Below are positions 17,384 to 26,494 of a stretch of 64,000 nt of DNA, piece after piece. Each line of letters begins with the position of its first letter. Position 1 is the stretch's first letter. Origin of the DNA: Caenimonas sp. SL110 (lineage in GTDB: Bacteria; Pseudomonadota; Gammaproteobacteria; Burkholderiales; Burkholderiaceae_C); the NCBI RefSeq assembly GCF_001044395.1, contig NZ_JANU01000006.1:62001-126000 (forward strand). The letters run 5' to 3'. The position numbers and the translations under genes are program-made. The notes beneath the pieces are model-generated. The model was given only the letters and a program-made list of their open reading frames with translations, did no database searches and was not told the origin of the DNA.

Positions 17384-18140
17384 GCCGCTTCGGTCCGAGC
17401 CGCTCCTTGTGGCCCGCAAGCTGACCAAGCGGTTCGGCGGGCTGGCCGCCGTGAACGACGTGTCGCTCGACGTGCATCAGGGTGCGATCCATGCGGTGAT
17501 CGGGCCGAACGGAGCGGGTAAATCGACGCTGACCAATCTGCTCTCGGGCGATCTGCCTTCGACTTCGGGCTCGATCTCGTTGCTCGGGAAAGACATCACC
17601 GGCTGGTCGCCGGAACGCATCTCGCGCGCGGGTCTGGGCCGCAGTTACCAGAAGACCAATATCTTCCAGCCGTTCACCGTGTGGGAGAACGTGCGGCTCG
17701 CCGCGCAGTCGCGCGAGCCCCATGCAGCGCGTTGGCTCAAGCTGGCGAGCGGCTTCGGCGCCACCAACGAACGCGCAACCCACGCGCTGGAAATGGCCGG
17801 CCTCACATCACGTCGTGACGCGATTGCGGCAACCATCAGTCATGGCGAACAGCGCCAGCTTGAAATTGCAATGACACTGGCCACGGGGCCGCGCGTGCTG
17901 CTGCTCGACGAGCCGCTCGCGGGCATGGGCACGGCGGAAGCAGAGCGCATGGTGCAGTTGCTGCTCAGGCTCAAGCCGCAGCACGCGATCATGCTGGTCG
18001 AGCACGACATGGACGCAGTCTTCGCTCTGGCCGACAAGCTCACCGTGATGGTCAACGGCCAGGTGATCGCGAGCGGCACGCCTGCGCAAGTGCGCGCCGA
18101 TGCGAATGTGCAGTCGGCCTACCTGGGCGAGGAGCACTGA
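17376..18140 (+). CDS. ABC transporter ATP-binding protein, LivG type
   Basis: A 254-residue ATPase. Walker A is GPNGAGKST, the signature region is SHGEQRQLEIAM, and Walker B is VLLLDEPLAGM. The longer LivG-type insert (RAGLGRSYQKTNIFQPFTVWENV) is present. AAGGAGG ends seven bases before ATG 17376, which lies within the end of the livM-type gene. It energises uptake by the LivHM-type pair. Confidence 0.93.
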   Translation: MSEPLRSEPLLVARKLTKRFGGLAAVNDVSLDVHQGAIHAVIGPNGAGKSTLTNLLSGDLPSTSGSISLLGKDITGWSPERISRAGLGRSYQKTNIFQPFTVWENVRLAAQSREPHAARWLKLASGFGATNERATHALEMAGLTSRRDAIAATISHGEQRQLEIAMTLATGPRVLLLDEPLAGMGTAEAERMVQLLLRLKPQHAIMLVEHDMDAVFALADKLTVMVNGQVIASGTPAQVRADANVQSAYLGEEH

Positions 18141-18859
18141 TGGCAAGCGACCAGGCGCTCATCGAAGCCCGCGGGCTGCAGACTTACTACGGCGCGAGCC
18201 ACATCCTGCGCGGCATCGACTTCACGGTCGGCCGAGGCGAGACGATCGGGCTCATGGGCCGCAACGGCATGGGCAAGAGCACCTTGCTCAAGTCGCTGAT
18301 GGGCCTGGTCAAACCACGCGCCGGCAGCGTGAAGATCATGGGCCGCGAGATGATGGGCCGTCCGCCGTATGAAATCGCACAACTCGGGATTGCTTATGTA
18401 CCCGAAGGCCGCGGCATCTTCGGCAACCTGAGCGTGGTCGAAAACCTGGTCATGGCCGCGCGCCCCGGCACGCGCGGACAGCGTGACTGGACGTACGACC
18501 GCGTGCTCGAAACATTTCCGAGATTGAAAGAGCGCCTGGGCCACGGCGGCCAGCAACTCTCGGGCGGCGAGCAGCAGATGCTCACCATCGGCCGGGCGCT
18601 GATGACCAACCCCGATGTGCTGATCCTCGATGAGGCGACCGAAGGCCTCGCGCCCCTGATTGCGCGCGAGATCTGGCGCATCTGCGGCGTGATTCGCGAG
18701 ACGGGTATCTCCAGCGTGATCGTGGACAAGAACTGGAAGCACGTCACGCAGGTCACCGATCGCAATGTGATCCTGGTCAAGGGTGAGGTCGTATTTGCCG
18801 GGACGTCCGATGAACTCCGTGCACAGCCGCAATTGCTGGATCAATACCTGGGCGTCTAG
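18140..18859 (+). CDS. ABC transporter ATP-binding protein, LivF type
   Basis: A 239-residue ATPase with Walker A GRNGMGKST, signature LSGGEQQMLTIGRAL and Walker B VLILDEATEGLAP, as in LivF. The start overlaps the LivG-type stop (TGATG). It is the last gene of the benzoate-side unit; its 3' end overlaps the stop of the convergent DM13 gene by four bases. Confidence 0.93.
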   Translation: MASDQALIEARGLQTYYGASHILRGIDFTVGRGETIGLMGRNGMGKSTLLKSLMGLVKPRAGSVKIMGREMMGRPPYEIAQLGIAYVPEGRGIFGNLSVVENLVMAARPGTRGQRDWTYDRVLETFPRLKERLGHGGQQLSGGEQQMLTIGRALMTNPDVLILDEATEGLAPLIAREIWRICGVIRETGISSVIVDKNWKHVTQVTDRNVILVKGEVVFAGTSDELRAQPQLLDQYLGV

Positions 18860-19326
18860 CGATACTGCCCCGCCGTGATGAACTGCGAAAACGATTCGCA
18901 CCAGATCACCACGGTGTTGTAACGATTGAGATCGACGCCAGCCGGCAATGGCACGATGAAGTTCTCGAACGTCTTGATGTCGCCGATTGCAAGCGATTGC
19001 GCTTTCACCCGCTTGAAATCCGCCTCGGTCTCGACGAACTCCGGCACCAGGTAGAGCTTGTACGCAGGCCCTGGAGCAATCCTGCCCATGAGCGCAACGC
19101 CCGCCGCCCCGAGCGTGACGGCGCCCTCGCCCCAATGCAATGCATCGCTGCCTTTGAGCCCGCGCTTGAACTGCGTCGTGAATTGAGGAGCAGCAGAGAA
19201 CGCTCTCACCTCTTGCGCCGTCGGCCCCGGTGGCGCGGTGAGGATGGGCAGCAGGTAAATTCCGAGCGCAAAGCCAAGGGCCAGCACAACCAGGTGCGAG
19301 ACAGTCAACGCGAGGATTCTTTTCAT
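18856..19326 (-). CDS. DM13 domain membrane-anchored protein
   Basis: A 156-residue protein with an N-terminal membrane anchor or signal (ILALTVSHLVVLALGFALGIYLLP). The following domain reads HWGEGAVTLGAAGVALMGRIAPGPAYKLYLVPEFVE and ends YNTVVIWCESFSQFITAGQYR, matching DM13 domains, thought to bind a redox cofactor. The start at ATG 19326 is chosen because the open frame upstream of it runs through a palindromic repeat. Function is unknown. Confidence 0.8.
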   Translation of the reverse strand: MKRILALTVSHLVVLALGFALGIYLLPILTAPPGPTAQEVRAFSAAPQFTTQFKRGLKGSDALHWGEGAVTLGAAGVALMGRIAPGPAYKLYLVPEFVETEADFKRVKAQSLAIGDIKTFENFIVPLPAGVDLNRYNTVVIWCESFSQFITAGQYR

Positions 19327-19376
19327 GCTTGCCTTGTGTCGTTGCAAAACGATCGTTCTTACCCAATCCATCGAAT

Positions 19377-19423
19377 TAATTGGAATCTGACCCCAATTAA
19401 CAATTGGGGTCAGATTCCAATTA
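19377..19423. repeat. perfect 22-bp-arm palindrome with GGGGTCAGATTCC core
   Basis: Arms 19377-19398 and 19402-19423 are exact inverted copies around a 3-base AAC loop. The core is TTGGGGTCAGATTCCAATT. The stop codon of the LysR gene (19421-19423) lies inside the right arm. Repeats with a GGGGTCAGA core are, from memory, common REP-like elements in betaproteobacteria. Confidence 0.85.
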
Positions 19424-20335
19424 TTTGGGGCATTCAAGCCCCTCGCTGCTCACGTGTTCGCCCAGGTGGTCCAGGAAGCGGCGCACGGCTGGCACGAGAC
19501 CGCGACGCGACGGGAAGACGGCGTGCATCACCCCGGGACGCGGCGCCCAACCCGAGATGACCTGCTCCAACGCGCCTGATCGCAGCTCGTTCGTGCACAT
19601 GTAGTCCGGGATGATGCATATGCCGGTGCCCTGCAGCGCGGCGCACTTCAGCGTGAGGATGTCGTCCGCGGTGTAGACGGGCTTGTGTACCAGTTCGAAC
19701 GATCGGCCGGCAGGCCCGGTCAATATCCAGGTCGCCCGGCCATCGGCGGCGGACATCGCAACCGTCGGGAGCTTCTGCAAGTCCTCGACCGCCTGCGGCC
19801 TGCCCTCGCGGTCCAGCAACCTGGGGCTTGCCACCAGCAGCCCGTAGGTGTTGCCCAGGTTCTTCACCACCAGGCTGCCGCTGTCTTCGAGCGTGGGCCG
19901 CACACGCAGCGCCACGTCAATGCCCTCCTGCACGAGGTCCACCACACGGTTGGTGACCTGCATGTCGATTCGCACATGTGGATGCCGCTCCAGGAACATC
20001 GGGATCAGCGGACCTATCGTCGATTGCGCCAGCGTCACAGGACACGTCACCCGGATGGTTCCGCGCGGCTCGGTCTGCACGACCAGCACGGCCTCTTCGG
20101 CGGCCTCGGCCTCTTCGCGCATGGCGACGCAGTGCCGGTGGTAGATCTCGCCCGCTTCGGTCAGTGACAGCTTGCGCGTCGTGCGCTGGAGCAGCCGCAC
20201 ACCCAGGCGCGCCTCCAGTTCGGCAACGCGGCGGGAGAGCTTGGATTTGGGCACGCCCAGCGCTCGCCCTGCGGCGGCAAATCCGCCCTGGTCGACCACT
20301 TCCGCGAAGTACAGCATGTCATTGAGGTCTTGCAT
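19421..20335 (-). CDS. LysR family transcriptional regulator
   Basis: A 304-residue LysR-type regulator. The N-terminal winged helix-turn-helix (DMLYFAEVVDQGGFAAAGRALGVPKSKLSRRVAELE, residues 5-40) is followed by a periplasmic-binding-fold effector domain. It is divergent from azoR, the usual arrangement for a regulator of a quinone or azo reductase gene. The C-terminus SEGLECPK ends inside a palindromic repeat, so the last few residues may have been altered by that element. Confidence 0.92.
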   Translation of the reverse strand: MQDLNDMLYFAEVVDQGGFAAAGRALGVPKSKLSRRVAELEARLGVRLLQRTTRKLSLTEAGEIYHRHCVAMREEAEAAEEAVLVVQTEPRGTIRVTCPVTLAQSTIGPLIPMFLERHPHVRIDMQVTNRVVDLVQEGIDVALRVRPTLEDSGSLVVKNLGNTYGLLVASPRLLDREGRPQAVEDLQKLPTVAMSAADGRATWILTGPAGRSFELVHKPVYTADDILTLKCAALQGTGICIIPDYMCTNELRSGALEQVISGWAPRPGVMHAVFPSRRGLVPAVRRFLDHLGEHVSSEGLECPK

Positions 20336-20350
20336 TTCTGATCCTTATCG

Positions 20351-20366
20351 TCCTGCTGACAGGACA
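20351..20366. promoter_or_regulatory. palindrome in lysR-azoR divergent region
   Basis: GTCCTG-CTGA-CAGGAC is a perfect inverted repeat about 15 bp upstream of the LysR gene start, in the shared control region with azoR. It is a candidate autoregulatory site. An ATCAATTGAT palindrome near 20389-20398 is a second candidate. Confidence 0.4.
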
Positions 20367-20464
20367 ATCTAACCCGAATTTGCCAACTTATCAATTGATC
20401 GATGCGCCCGCACAATTATTCCCATGCCAATCGGCACCATACACAGGACAACGAAAGGTCAATC

Positions 20465-21115
20465 ATGAAGCTGCTCCACATCGACTCCAGCCCCCTCAAC
20501 GCCAACTCGGTCTCGCGCCAGCTGACCGAGCGCATGGTCGCCCAGTGGCAGGCCACGCACCCCGGCACCGTGGTCGAGCATCTCGACCTGGCCGTCAATG
20601 CGCCCACGCATCTGTCGCTCGACTCGCTCGGCTTTCGCACCGCGCCCGGCACACCTGGCCTGACCGAAGTCCAGCAACGCGAAAACGAGATTTCCGAGCG
20701 TCTGGTGAGCCAGTTCCTGGCCGCCGATGTGGTGGTGATCGGCGCGCCGATGTACAACTTCTCGATCCCCAGCCAGCTCAAGGCCTGGATCGATCGCGTT
20801 GCACAGGCGGGCCGCACCTTCAAGTACACCGAGAAGGGTCCTCAGGGCCTGGCCGGTGGCAAGACCGTGATCGTTGCTTCGAGCCGCGGCGGCGTGTATT
20901 CGACCAACCCGGCGCTGGCCGGCCTCGATCACCAGGAAAGCTATCTGCGCACGGTATTCGGATTCTTCGGCGTGACCGACATTCGCTTTGTTCGCGCCGA
21001 AGGCGTTGCAATGGGTGAAGCCGCCAAGGCCCAGGCCCTGTCGGCTGCCGATGTGACGATCAAGGCACTGACGGTTGACGCTGCGAACCAGCCGGAAGCT
21101 GCACTGGCCGCCTGA
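20465..21115 (+). CDS. azoR: FMN-dependent NADH-azoreductase
   Basis: A 216-residue flavodoxin-fold quinone/azo reductase. It begins [21 protein letters not shown] (FMN phosphate contacts), with [20 protein letters not shown] in the middle and SSRGGVYS before the last helices, all as in AzoR. The ATG at 20465 follows AAAGG. Reduction of quinones or azo compounds with NADH in the cytoplasm is the family role; control by the divergent LysR protein is likely. Confidence 0.94.
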   Translation: MKLLHIDSSPLNANSVSRQLTERMVAQWQATHPGTVVEHLDLAVNAPTHLSLDSLGFRTAPGTPGLTEVQQRENEISERLVSQFLAADVVVIGAPMYNFSIPSQLKAWIDRVAQAGRTFKYTEKGPQGLAGGKTVIVASSRGGVYSTNPALAGLDHQESYLRTVFGFFGVTDIRFVRAEGVAMGEAAKAQALSAADVTIKALTVDAANQPEAALAA

Positions 21116-21122
21116 TTGCGTC

Positions 21123-21151
21123 TTCTCCTTCCCCCTCTGGGGGAAGGAGAA
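21123..21151. terminator. bidirectional terminator between azoR and sbp
   Basis: TTCTCCTTCCCCC-TCT-GGGGGAAGGAGAA forms a perfect 13-bp stem between two convergent genes. The T-run is weak on either strand, so this may act mainly as an mRNA end stabiliser. Confidence 0.7.
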
Positions 21152-21172
21152 ATGCCCAAGACCAGCGTCAGA

Positions 21173-22198
21173 TCACTTGCGCGTATAGATCTGGTCGAAG
21201 CTGGCGCCGTCGGCAAAGTGGGTCTTGTCGGCCTTGCCCCAGCCGCCGAAGGCCTGTTCGATGGTGAAGGTGTTGAGCTTGGGGAACTGCTTTGCGTACT
21301 TGGCCTGCGCCTTCGCCGAAACTGCCGGGCGATAAAAGTTCTTGCCAGCAATGTCCTGGCCTTCTTCTGAATACAGGTACTTCAGGTATTCCTCGGCAAC
21401 CGCGCGCGTCTTCTTGCGATCCACGTTCCTGTCGAGAACCGCAACTGCGGGCTCTGCCAGGATAGAGAGCGACGGATACACCACGTCGACCTTGTTGCCG
21501 AATTCCTTTTCCAGAAGGTAGGCCTCGTTTTCCCACGAGATGAACACATCGCCCTGGCCGCGCTGCGCGAAGGTGATCGACGAGCCGCGAGCGCCGGTGT
21601 CGAGCACCGGCACATTGCCGTACAGCCTGGCGATGAAATCCTTTGCCTGCGCATCGCCACCGTACTTGCGCTTGGCGAACTCCCACGCTGCCAGGTAGTT
21701 CCAGCGAGCGCCACCTGAGGTCTTCGGGTTGGGCGTGATCACGCTGATGCCCGGCTTGACCAGGTCATCCCAGTCCTTGATGCCCTTCGGATTGCCCTGG
21801 CGCACCACCAGCACGATGGTGGATGTGTAGGGCGATGCGTTGTGCGGCAGCTTCTTTTGCCAGTCGGGCGCGAGCCATCCACCGTTTTTGGCGAGTGCAT
21901 CGGTATCGCCTGCGAGGGCGAGCGTGGCAACGTCTGCATCCAGGCCGTCGATGATCGAGCGGGCCTGCTTGCCCGAGCCGCCGTGCGACTGCTTGATCGT
22001 CACGTCCTGGCCGGTCTTGCCCTTCCAGTATCTGGCGAAAGCCTGGTTGAACTCCACGTACAGTTCGCGCGTCGGGTCATACGAAACATTGAGCAGCGTG
22101 ACCGCCTGCTGCGCCGCGGTCGGCACTGCTGCAAGGGACAAGGCACCTGCGATGCCGAGCGCCAGGGGAATCTTGATAAAGTCGCGGCGAAGGTTCAT
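21173..22198 (-). CDS. sbp: sulfate ABC transporter substrate-binding protein
   Basis: A 341-residue periplasmic protein with a signal peptide ([22 protein letters not shown]). The sulfate-binding family features are [34 protein letters not shown], the block [20 protein letters not shown] and [11 protein letters not shown]. Length and motifs fit Sbp/CysP. No permease genes adjoin it here, so it must work with a transporter encoded elsewhere. It supplies sulfate for the cys operon at 26495-31698. Confidence 0.94.
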   Translation of the reverse strand: MNLRRDFIKIPLALGIAGALSLAAVPTAAQQAVTLLNVSYDPTRELYVEFNQAFARYWKGKTGQDVTIKQSHGGSGKQARSIIDGLDADVATLALAGDTDALAKNGGWLAPDWQKKLPHNASPYTSTIVLVVRQGNPKGIKDWDDLVKPGISVITPNPKTSGGARWNYLAAWEFAKRKYGGDAQAKDFIARLYGNVPVLDTGARGSSITFAQRGQGDVFISWENEAYLLEKEFGNKVDVVYPSLSILAEPAVAVLDRNVDRKKTRAVAEEYLKYLYSEEGQDIAGKNFYRPAVSAKAQAKYAKQFPKLNTFTIEQAFGGWGKADKTHFADGASFDQIYTRK

Positions 22199-22327
22199 GG
22201 TTGTCTTTCGGGCAAATGCGTTATTCGATGAGTCGGATTCTGTAAGCGCCCATCCGAAACCGGAACGACTGTCTTTTCACATGTTTATGCGCGAATGCTT
22301 ATTCGCATGCGCAGATAAGGAAGCCCC

Positions 22328-22600
22328 ATGGCACGAATGGTTCAATGCGTGAAGCTCGGCAAGGAAGCCGAAGGCCTCGACCGCCCGCCCTACCCCGGCG
22401 AACTCGGCAAGCGCCTCTACGAGCAGGTCAGCAAGGAGGCATGGGCCGGCTGGATCAAGCACCAGACCATGCTGGTCAATGAGAACCGCCTCAATCTCGC
22501 AGACGCGCGCGCACGCCAATACCTCGCGCGCCAGATGGAGAACCATTTCTTTGGCGGCGGCGCAGACGTCGCCCAGGGCTACGTGCCGCCTGCCAACTGA
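22328..22600 (+). CDS. yggX: oxidative damage protection / Fe(2+)-trafficking protein YggX
   Basis: A 90-residue protein matching Ygg[37 protein letters not shown], with the conserved Cys, and [19 protein letters not shown]. The family protects iron-sulfur enzymes from oxidative damage. It is a compact gene 17 bp before mnmC. Confidence 0.95.
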   Translation: MARMVQCVKLGKEAEGLDRPPYPGELGKRLYEQVSKEAWAGWIKHQTMLVNENRLNLADARARQYLARQMENHFFGGGADVAQGYVPPAN

Positions 22601-22617
22601 CGCAGTCGATCACCCGC

Positions 22618-24366
22618 ATGGCCGGGCTTGAACAGACCGGCGCGGATTTGATGCAAGCGTGCGGCCTCCCCGCCGCCTGGGCGGGCAAGGCGCAGTGGCG
22701 CGTGCTGGCATCAGGCGCTGGTGCGCCGATGAATTTCCTGGCCGCCTGGCACGCGTGGAAGGCCGATCCGCATCGGCCCCGAATGCTGCACTTCCTCTTG
22801 ATCGAACCGCTGCCCGTATCGGCAGACGAGCTTGTTCGCGCCGCGAGCAGTCACCCGGAACTCGCCGCACTGGCCGATGAACTTGCGGCGCAATGGTTCG
22901 GCCTGATGCCGGGCTCACACAGGCTGGCCTTCGAGCAAGGCCGCGTGTTGCTGACGGTGCATGTGAACGAGTTGTCACCCGTGCTGCGCCGCGAGAGCTT
23001 TGTCGCCGACTCGGTGTTGCTGGGAGCCGTCGATGCCACGAGCGTCAAGGCGCTTTCGCGGCATTGCGAACGCGGCGCGAGGTTCGCTGCATTGACGGCG
23101 TCGCAAGAGGCGCTGCGAGAGCTGGGTCGGTGCGGGTTTGCAGTGCCCGCCTCAGCACAGCCGAACCCGGTCGTTGCGGGCGAATTTCTTCCTGCGTGGG
23201 AGCCGAAGCAACGTGCGCGCGTCCGCGCCGCGATGCCCTCGACCTGCATCGTGATTGGAGCCGGCCTCGCTGGCTCTGCCGTGGCCGCAAGCCTGGCCCG
23301 GAGGGGGTGGGACGTTTGCGTGCTGGACAGCGCGGCGCAACCCGCATCGGGCGCATCGGGTGCGCCGGTTGCCATGCTGGCACCTCATTTCTCACCCGAT
23401 GACAGCATGCTGTCGAAACTGTCTCGCGCCGGCGTGCGAATGACCTTGCAGCAGGTGCGCGAGCATCTCGTGGAAGGCGAGGATTTCGGCGTCACGGGCG
23501 TGCTGGAGTTGCGCGAAGCGTTGCACGAAATCAGGGCGCACGAATTCAAATCAGCAGAAGAACCGTGGTGCCGTCCGGCAAGCGGTGATGATTTGAAACG
23601 TGCGGCGGCGGGAACCGACGCTCAAGGGCTCTGGCACGTCCAGGCCGCATGGATCAAGCCTGCAGCGCTCGTCTCGGCCTGGCTTGCGCAGCCAAAGGTG
23701 CAGTGGCGAGCAAATTGCCGCGTTGCCCGTTGCCAGCGCGATGGCGATACCGGTGAATGGATCGTGGCCGATGCACACGGCAATGAACTGGGTCGGGCAG
23801 CACTGGTCGTTGTCGCCGCGGCACTGGAAAGCGGCTCCCTTGCCGGCACTGAACTGCCGCTACAGCCCGTCAGGGGACAAATCTCATGGGGCACACAGCC
23901 GACTGGCGACTTGCCGCCCTTCCCTGTCAATGGCAACGGACACTTCATTCCGGCAGTGCCCGTCGCAGGCGATACGGCCTGGTTTTGCGGCTCGACGTTC
24001 GACCGCGGCGACTCGTCAATGCGGGCACGCGAAGAAGACAATGCGGCCAATCACGCCCGCCTGCGCGACCTGCTGCCGAGCGCAGCAGCAGCCGTTGAAC
24101 ACGAGTTCACGAATCGCAGCGTGCGCGCCTGGGCGGGTGTGCGATGTGCGTCATCCAATCGACGACCTCTGGTGGGGCAAGTGCAACCGGGTTTGTGGTT
24201 GAGTACGGCGATGGGTTCTCGCGGTCTCACGTTCTGCGTGCTCTGCGCTGAAGTGCTGGCCGCGCAGCTCCACGATGAGCCCTTGCCCATCGAGGCGCGG
24301 CTGGCCAATGCGCTCGCACCCACCACACCAAACACCCCCGCCCGCGCGGTAGCATTGGCTCGATGA
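22618..24366 (+). CDS. mnmC: MnmC-like tRNA modification protein with degenerate methyltransferase domain
   Basis: A 582-residue protein. The C-terminal part is an intact FAD oxidoreductase: VIGAGLAGSAVAASLARRG near residue 211, with GASGAPVAMLAPHFSP and AWAGVRCASSNRRPLVGQV later. That domain removes the carboxymethyl group of cmnm5(s2)U34 in tRNA. The N-terminal part corresponds to the SAM-dependent methyltransferase half, but the usual LETGFGxGLNFL is LASGAGAPMNFL and the LDGFAP-x-NP-x-W catalytic block is missing. The FAD half is probably active and the methyltransferase half not. Confidence 0.85.
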   Translation: MAGLEQTGADLMQACGLPAAWAGKAQWRVLASGAGAPMNFLAAWHAWKADPHRPRMLHFLLIEPLPVSADELVRAASSHPELAALADELAAQWFGLMPGSHRLAFEQGRVLLTVHVNELSPVLRRESFVADSVLLGAVDATSVKALSRHCERGARFAALTASQEALRELGRCGFAVPASAQPNPVVAGEFLPAWEPKQRARVRAAMPSTCIVIGAGLAGSAVAASLARRGWDVCVLDSAAQPASGASGAPVAMLAPHFSPDDSMLSKLSRAGVRMTLQQVREHLVEGEDFGVTGVLELREALHEIRAHEFKSAEEPWCRPASGDDLKRAAAGTDAQGLWHVQAAWIKPAALVSAWLAQPKVQWRANCRVARCQRDGDTGEWIVADAHGNELGRAALVVVAAALESGSLAGTELPLQPVRGQISWGTQPTGDLPPFPVNGNGHFIPAVPVAGDTAWFCGSTFDRGDSSMRAREEDNAANHARLRDLLPSAAAAVEHEFTNRSVRAWAGVRCASSNRRPLVGQVQPGLWLSTAMGSRGLTFCVLCAEVLAAQLHDEPLPIEARLANALAPTTPNTPARAVALAR

Positions 24367-25616
24367 CGTCCGCAGCTCCCCGCCATTCCATCGCCATCGT
24401 TGGCGCAGGCTTTGCCGGCCTTTCATCGGCAGTCCTGCTGGCGCGCGCTGGTCACCGCGTCACGCTGCTGGACAAATTTGAAACCCCCGCTTCCGTCGGC
24501 GCAGGCATCCTGGTGCAGCCCAGCGGGCTGGCCGCCATGCGCGTGCTGGGCATCGAACAGGAGATGCTGGAACACGGCGCGCGGGTGGATCGCCTGCTGG
24601 GCAAGGCCTGGGGCTTCTGGCCTGTCGTCAATGTGCGCTACGACCGGTGGCAAAAAGGTTCTTTCGGCCTGGGATTGCACCGGGGCGTGTTGTTCGATGC
24701 GCTCTGGCGGCAGGCAAAGGCAGCGGGCGTTCAGGCCGTCACCGGCGAGCACGTTCGCGACCTGGCAGCCTTGCAGTCAAAGCATGACCTGGTCGTGATC
24801 GCCGATGGCTGCCGCTCATCGCTGCGCGTGCAGACCGGGCTGGCTTGCAGTGACCGCGTCTATCCCTGGGGCGCCGTCTGGGCTGTCCTGCGCGACCCCG
24901 AAGATGAATGCGGCAGCACGCTCGCGCAGTGGTTTCGCGGCGCGCGTCAGATGCTGGGGATCATGCCCACCGGACTTTCGCCCGCGGGACACAACGTCGT
25001 CAGCCTGTTCTGGAGCGTGCGGGCCGACCGGCTGGAGGCCTTGCGCGAGGCCGGGGTCGATGCATTCAAGGCATCGGTGCGAAAGCTCAATCCCCGATGT
25101 GAACCGCTCCTGGACCAGATCAGGTCGATGGATGACCTGACGTGGGCGAGGTACCACGACGTCGTCATGCCTTCGTACAACACAGATCGCTGCGTGGTGA
25201 TTGGCGATGCTGCGCACGCCACCAGCCCGCAGTTGGGCCAGGGCACCAACCTCGCCTTGCTCGACGCGGTGGCGCTGGCCCAATGCCTGGAGCAAAACGT
25301 GCCAATGGCCCAGGCGCTGGACAACTACACCGCCGTGCGGCGGCAGCATCTGCATTTCTACGGCGAAGCGAGCCGCTGGCTCACGCCCCTGTTCCAGTCG
25401 GACCAATGGATGCTGCCGTTCCTGCGCACGCTGTTCATGAATGCCGGAACCTCTGCACCATTTCTCGGAACACTGACGCGGCAGACACTGGTTGGTGTGC
25501 GGCAGGGATGGAAGTCGGCCGAGCCGCTGGCTATGCCGGGCCTGCCCGCCGTGGCGAGCGTCAAAGCACCTTCTGCAGCAGCTCCTGCAGCCGGCCGGGA
25601 TGCACAGGCTTATTGA
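24363..25616 (+). CDS. FAD-dependent monooxygenase
   Basis: A 417-residue flavoprotein of the UbiH/salicylate-hydroxylase type. The dinucleotide motif IAIVGAGFAGLSSAVLLARAG is at the N-terminus, and CVVIGDAAHATSPQLGQGTNLALLDAV in the C-terminal half is the GD motif of the family. It is coupled to mnmC by an ATGA overlap. Its last 56 bp overlap the convergent REC protein gene. The alanine/proline-rich C-terminus (APSAAAPAAGRDAQAY) is read from that overlap. Substrate unknown. Confidence 0.88.
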   Translation: MTSAAPRHSIAIVGAGFAGLSSAVLLARAGHRVTLLDKFETPASVGAGILVQPSGLAAMRVLGIEQEMLEHGARVDRLLGKAWGFWPVVNVRYDRWQKGSFGLGLHRGVLFDALWRQAKAAGVQAVTGEHVRDLAALQSKHDLVVIADGCRSSLRVQTGLACSDRVYPWGAVWAVLRDPEDECGSTLAQWFRGARQMLGIMPTGLSPAGHNVVSLFWSVRADRLEALREAGVDAFKASVRKLNPRCEPLLDQIRSMDDLTWARYHDVVMPSYNTDRCVVIGDAAHATSPQLGQGTNLALLDAVALAQCLEQNVPMAQALDNYTAVRRQHLHFYGEASRWLTPLFQSDQWMLPFLRTLFMNAGTSAPFLGTLTRQTLVGVRQGWKSAEPLAMPGLPAVASVKAPSAAAPAAGRDAQAY

Positions 25617-26307
25617 AAAAGCCATCGACGCCGCTCAATCTGGCGCGAATGTGCTCGCCGATCGACGCATCGGACTTGGTCATGATGACGTGCTGTATCG
25701 CCGGGTATGACGAAGTCAGCTCCTTGAGGAATGCCCATCCGTTCACGTCCGGCAGCCCGAAGTCAACCAGCGCCACGGTGTAGGCATTGGCCCGTGCGAG
25801 CTCCAGTGCCTGGGCTCCTGTTTCTGCGTCGTCTGCCTGTGTCAGGTCGGCCAGGGCCAGCTTGGCACGCAGGTAAAGCCGCTCGTCGCGGCTTGCAGAA
25901 GCGATCAGCACCCGACGGTGGTCGCGCGCTTCGGGCTCAATGAATTCGGATGCACCATCTTCAAACCCCAGGTCGAAATCGAGCGGGTCTTTGGGCGCAT
26001 AGAGCTCATCCATCGCCCCCAGCACCTCGATCCAGGAAATCGGCCTGTCGAACGCCCGAAAGGCACTGGCCGGTGCCACCGGGCCCACCCAGATGATGTC
26101 CAGCCCGGCCGTCCGGGGAGACTCGAGTTCAAGCTGCGCTTCGTAGCTCTGGCCGTCAATGAGCGCGAGCCTGGGTGCTTCCGGTGCATCGGGCATCCAG
26201 GGTGAATAGATGGTCTGGCGCTGTTCGGAAAGGCGAAACACCGAGTTGAGCGCATGCCGCTCCACATCGCTGAAACCCATCACCTTGACGAAGATTCGCT
26301 GTGCCAT
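25561..26307 (-). CDS. response-regulator-like protein with C-terminal REC domain
   Basis: About 248 residues. The C-terminal half (from about residue 130) is a receiver domain: VALVDFGLPDVNGW carries the phosphoacceptor Asp and VDGFFNKPVHP the conserved Lys. The N-terminal half resembles no domain I recognise, though it has a receiver-like strand order (AQRIFVKVMGF ... LDIIWVG) and may be a degenerate second REC. The ATG at 26307 is preferred over an upstream TTG. No output domain or partner kinase is adjacent. It overlaps the monooxygenase gene tail to tail. Confidence 0.8.
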   Translation of the reverse strand: MAQRIFVKVMGFSDVERHALNSVFRLSEQRQTIYSPWMPDAPEAPRLALIDGQSYEAQLELESPRTAGLDIIWVGPVAPASAFRAFDRPISWIEVLGAMDELYAPKDPLDFDLGFEDGASEFIEPEARDHRRVLIASASRDERLYLRAKLALADLTQADDAETGAQALELARANAYTVALVDFGLPDVNGWAFLKELTSSYPAIQHVIMTKSDASIGEHIRARLSGVDGFFNKPVHPGRLQELLQKVL

Positions 26308-26418
26308 CTGGGGAGTGTCCGTTGCGGGCAAATTATGGGGGGCTTGGCAGAAACTGCAGAAACGGCTTTATCCGGAATTTGCTTTCGTCCCGCCGGAAAC
26401 CCCCGCCAGTGCTGGTGC

Positions 26419-26428
26419 ATAAGCTTAT
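26419..26428. promoter_or_regulatory. ATAAGCTTAT palindrome upstream of cysI
   Basis: A 10-bp palindrome with a second ATAAGG nearby lies about 30 bp upstream of a weak promoter-like pair (TTTGGT at 26456, TAGAGT at 26479, 17-bp spacer). It is a plausible activator site for CysB-type control of sulfate reduction, but the match is generic. Confidence 0.3.
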
Positions 26429-26494
26429 CCGCATAAGGCGCGAACCAAAAAGTAGTTTGGTTTCATAAAGGTGGACCCTAGAGTCGCGCCCACG

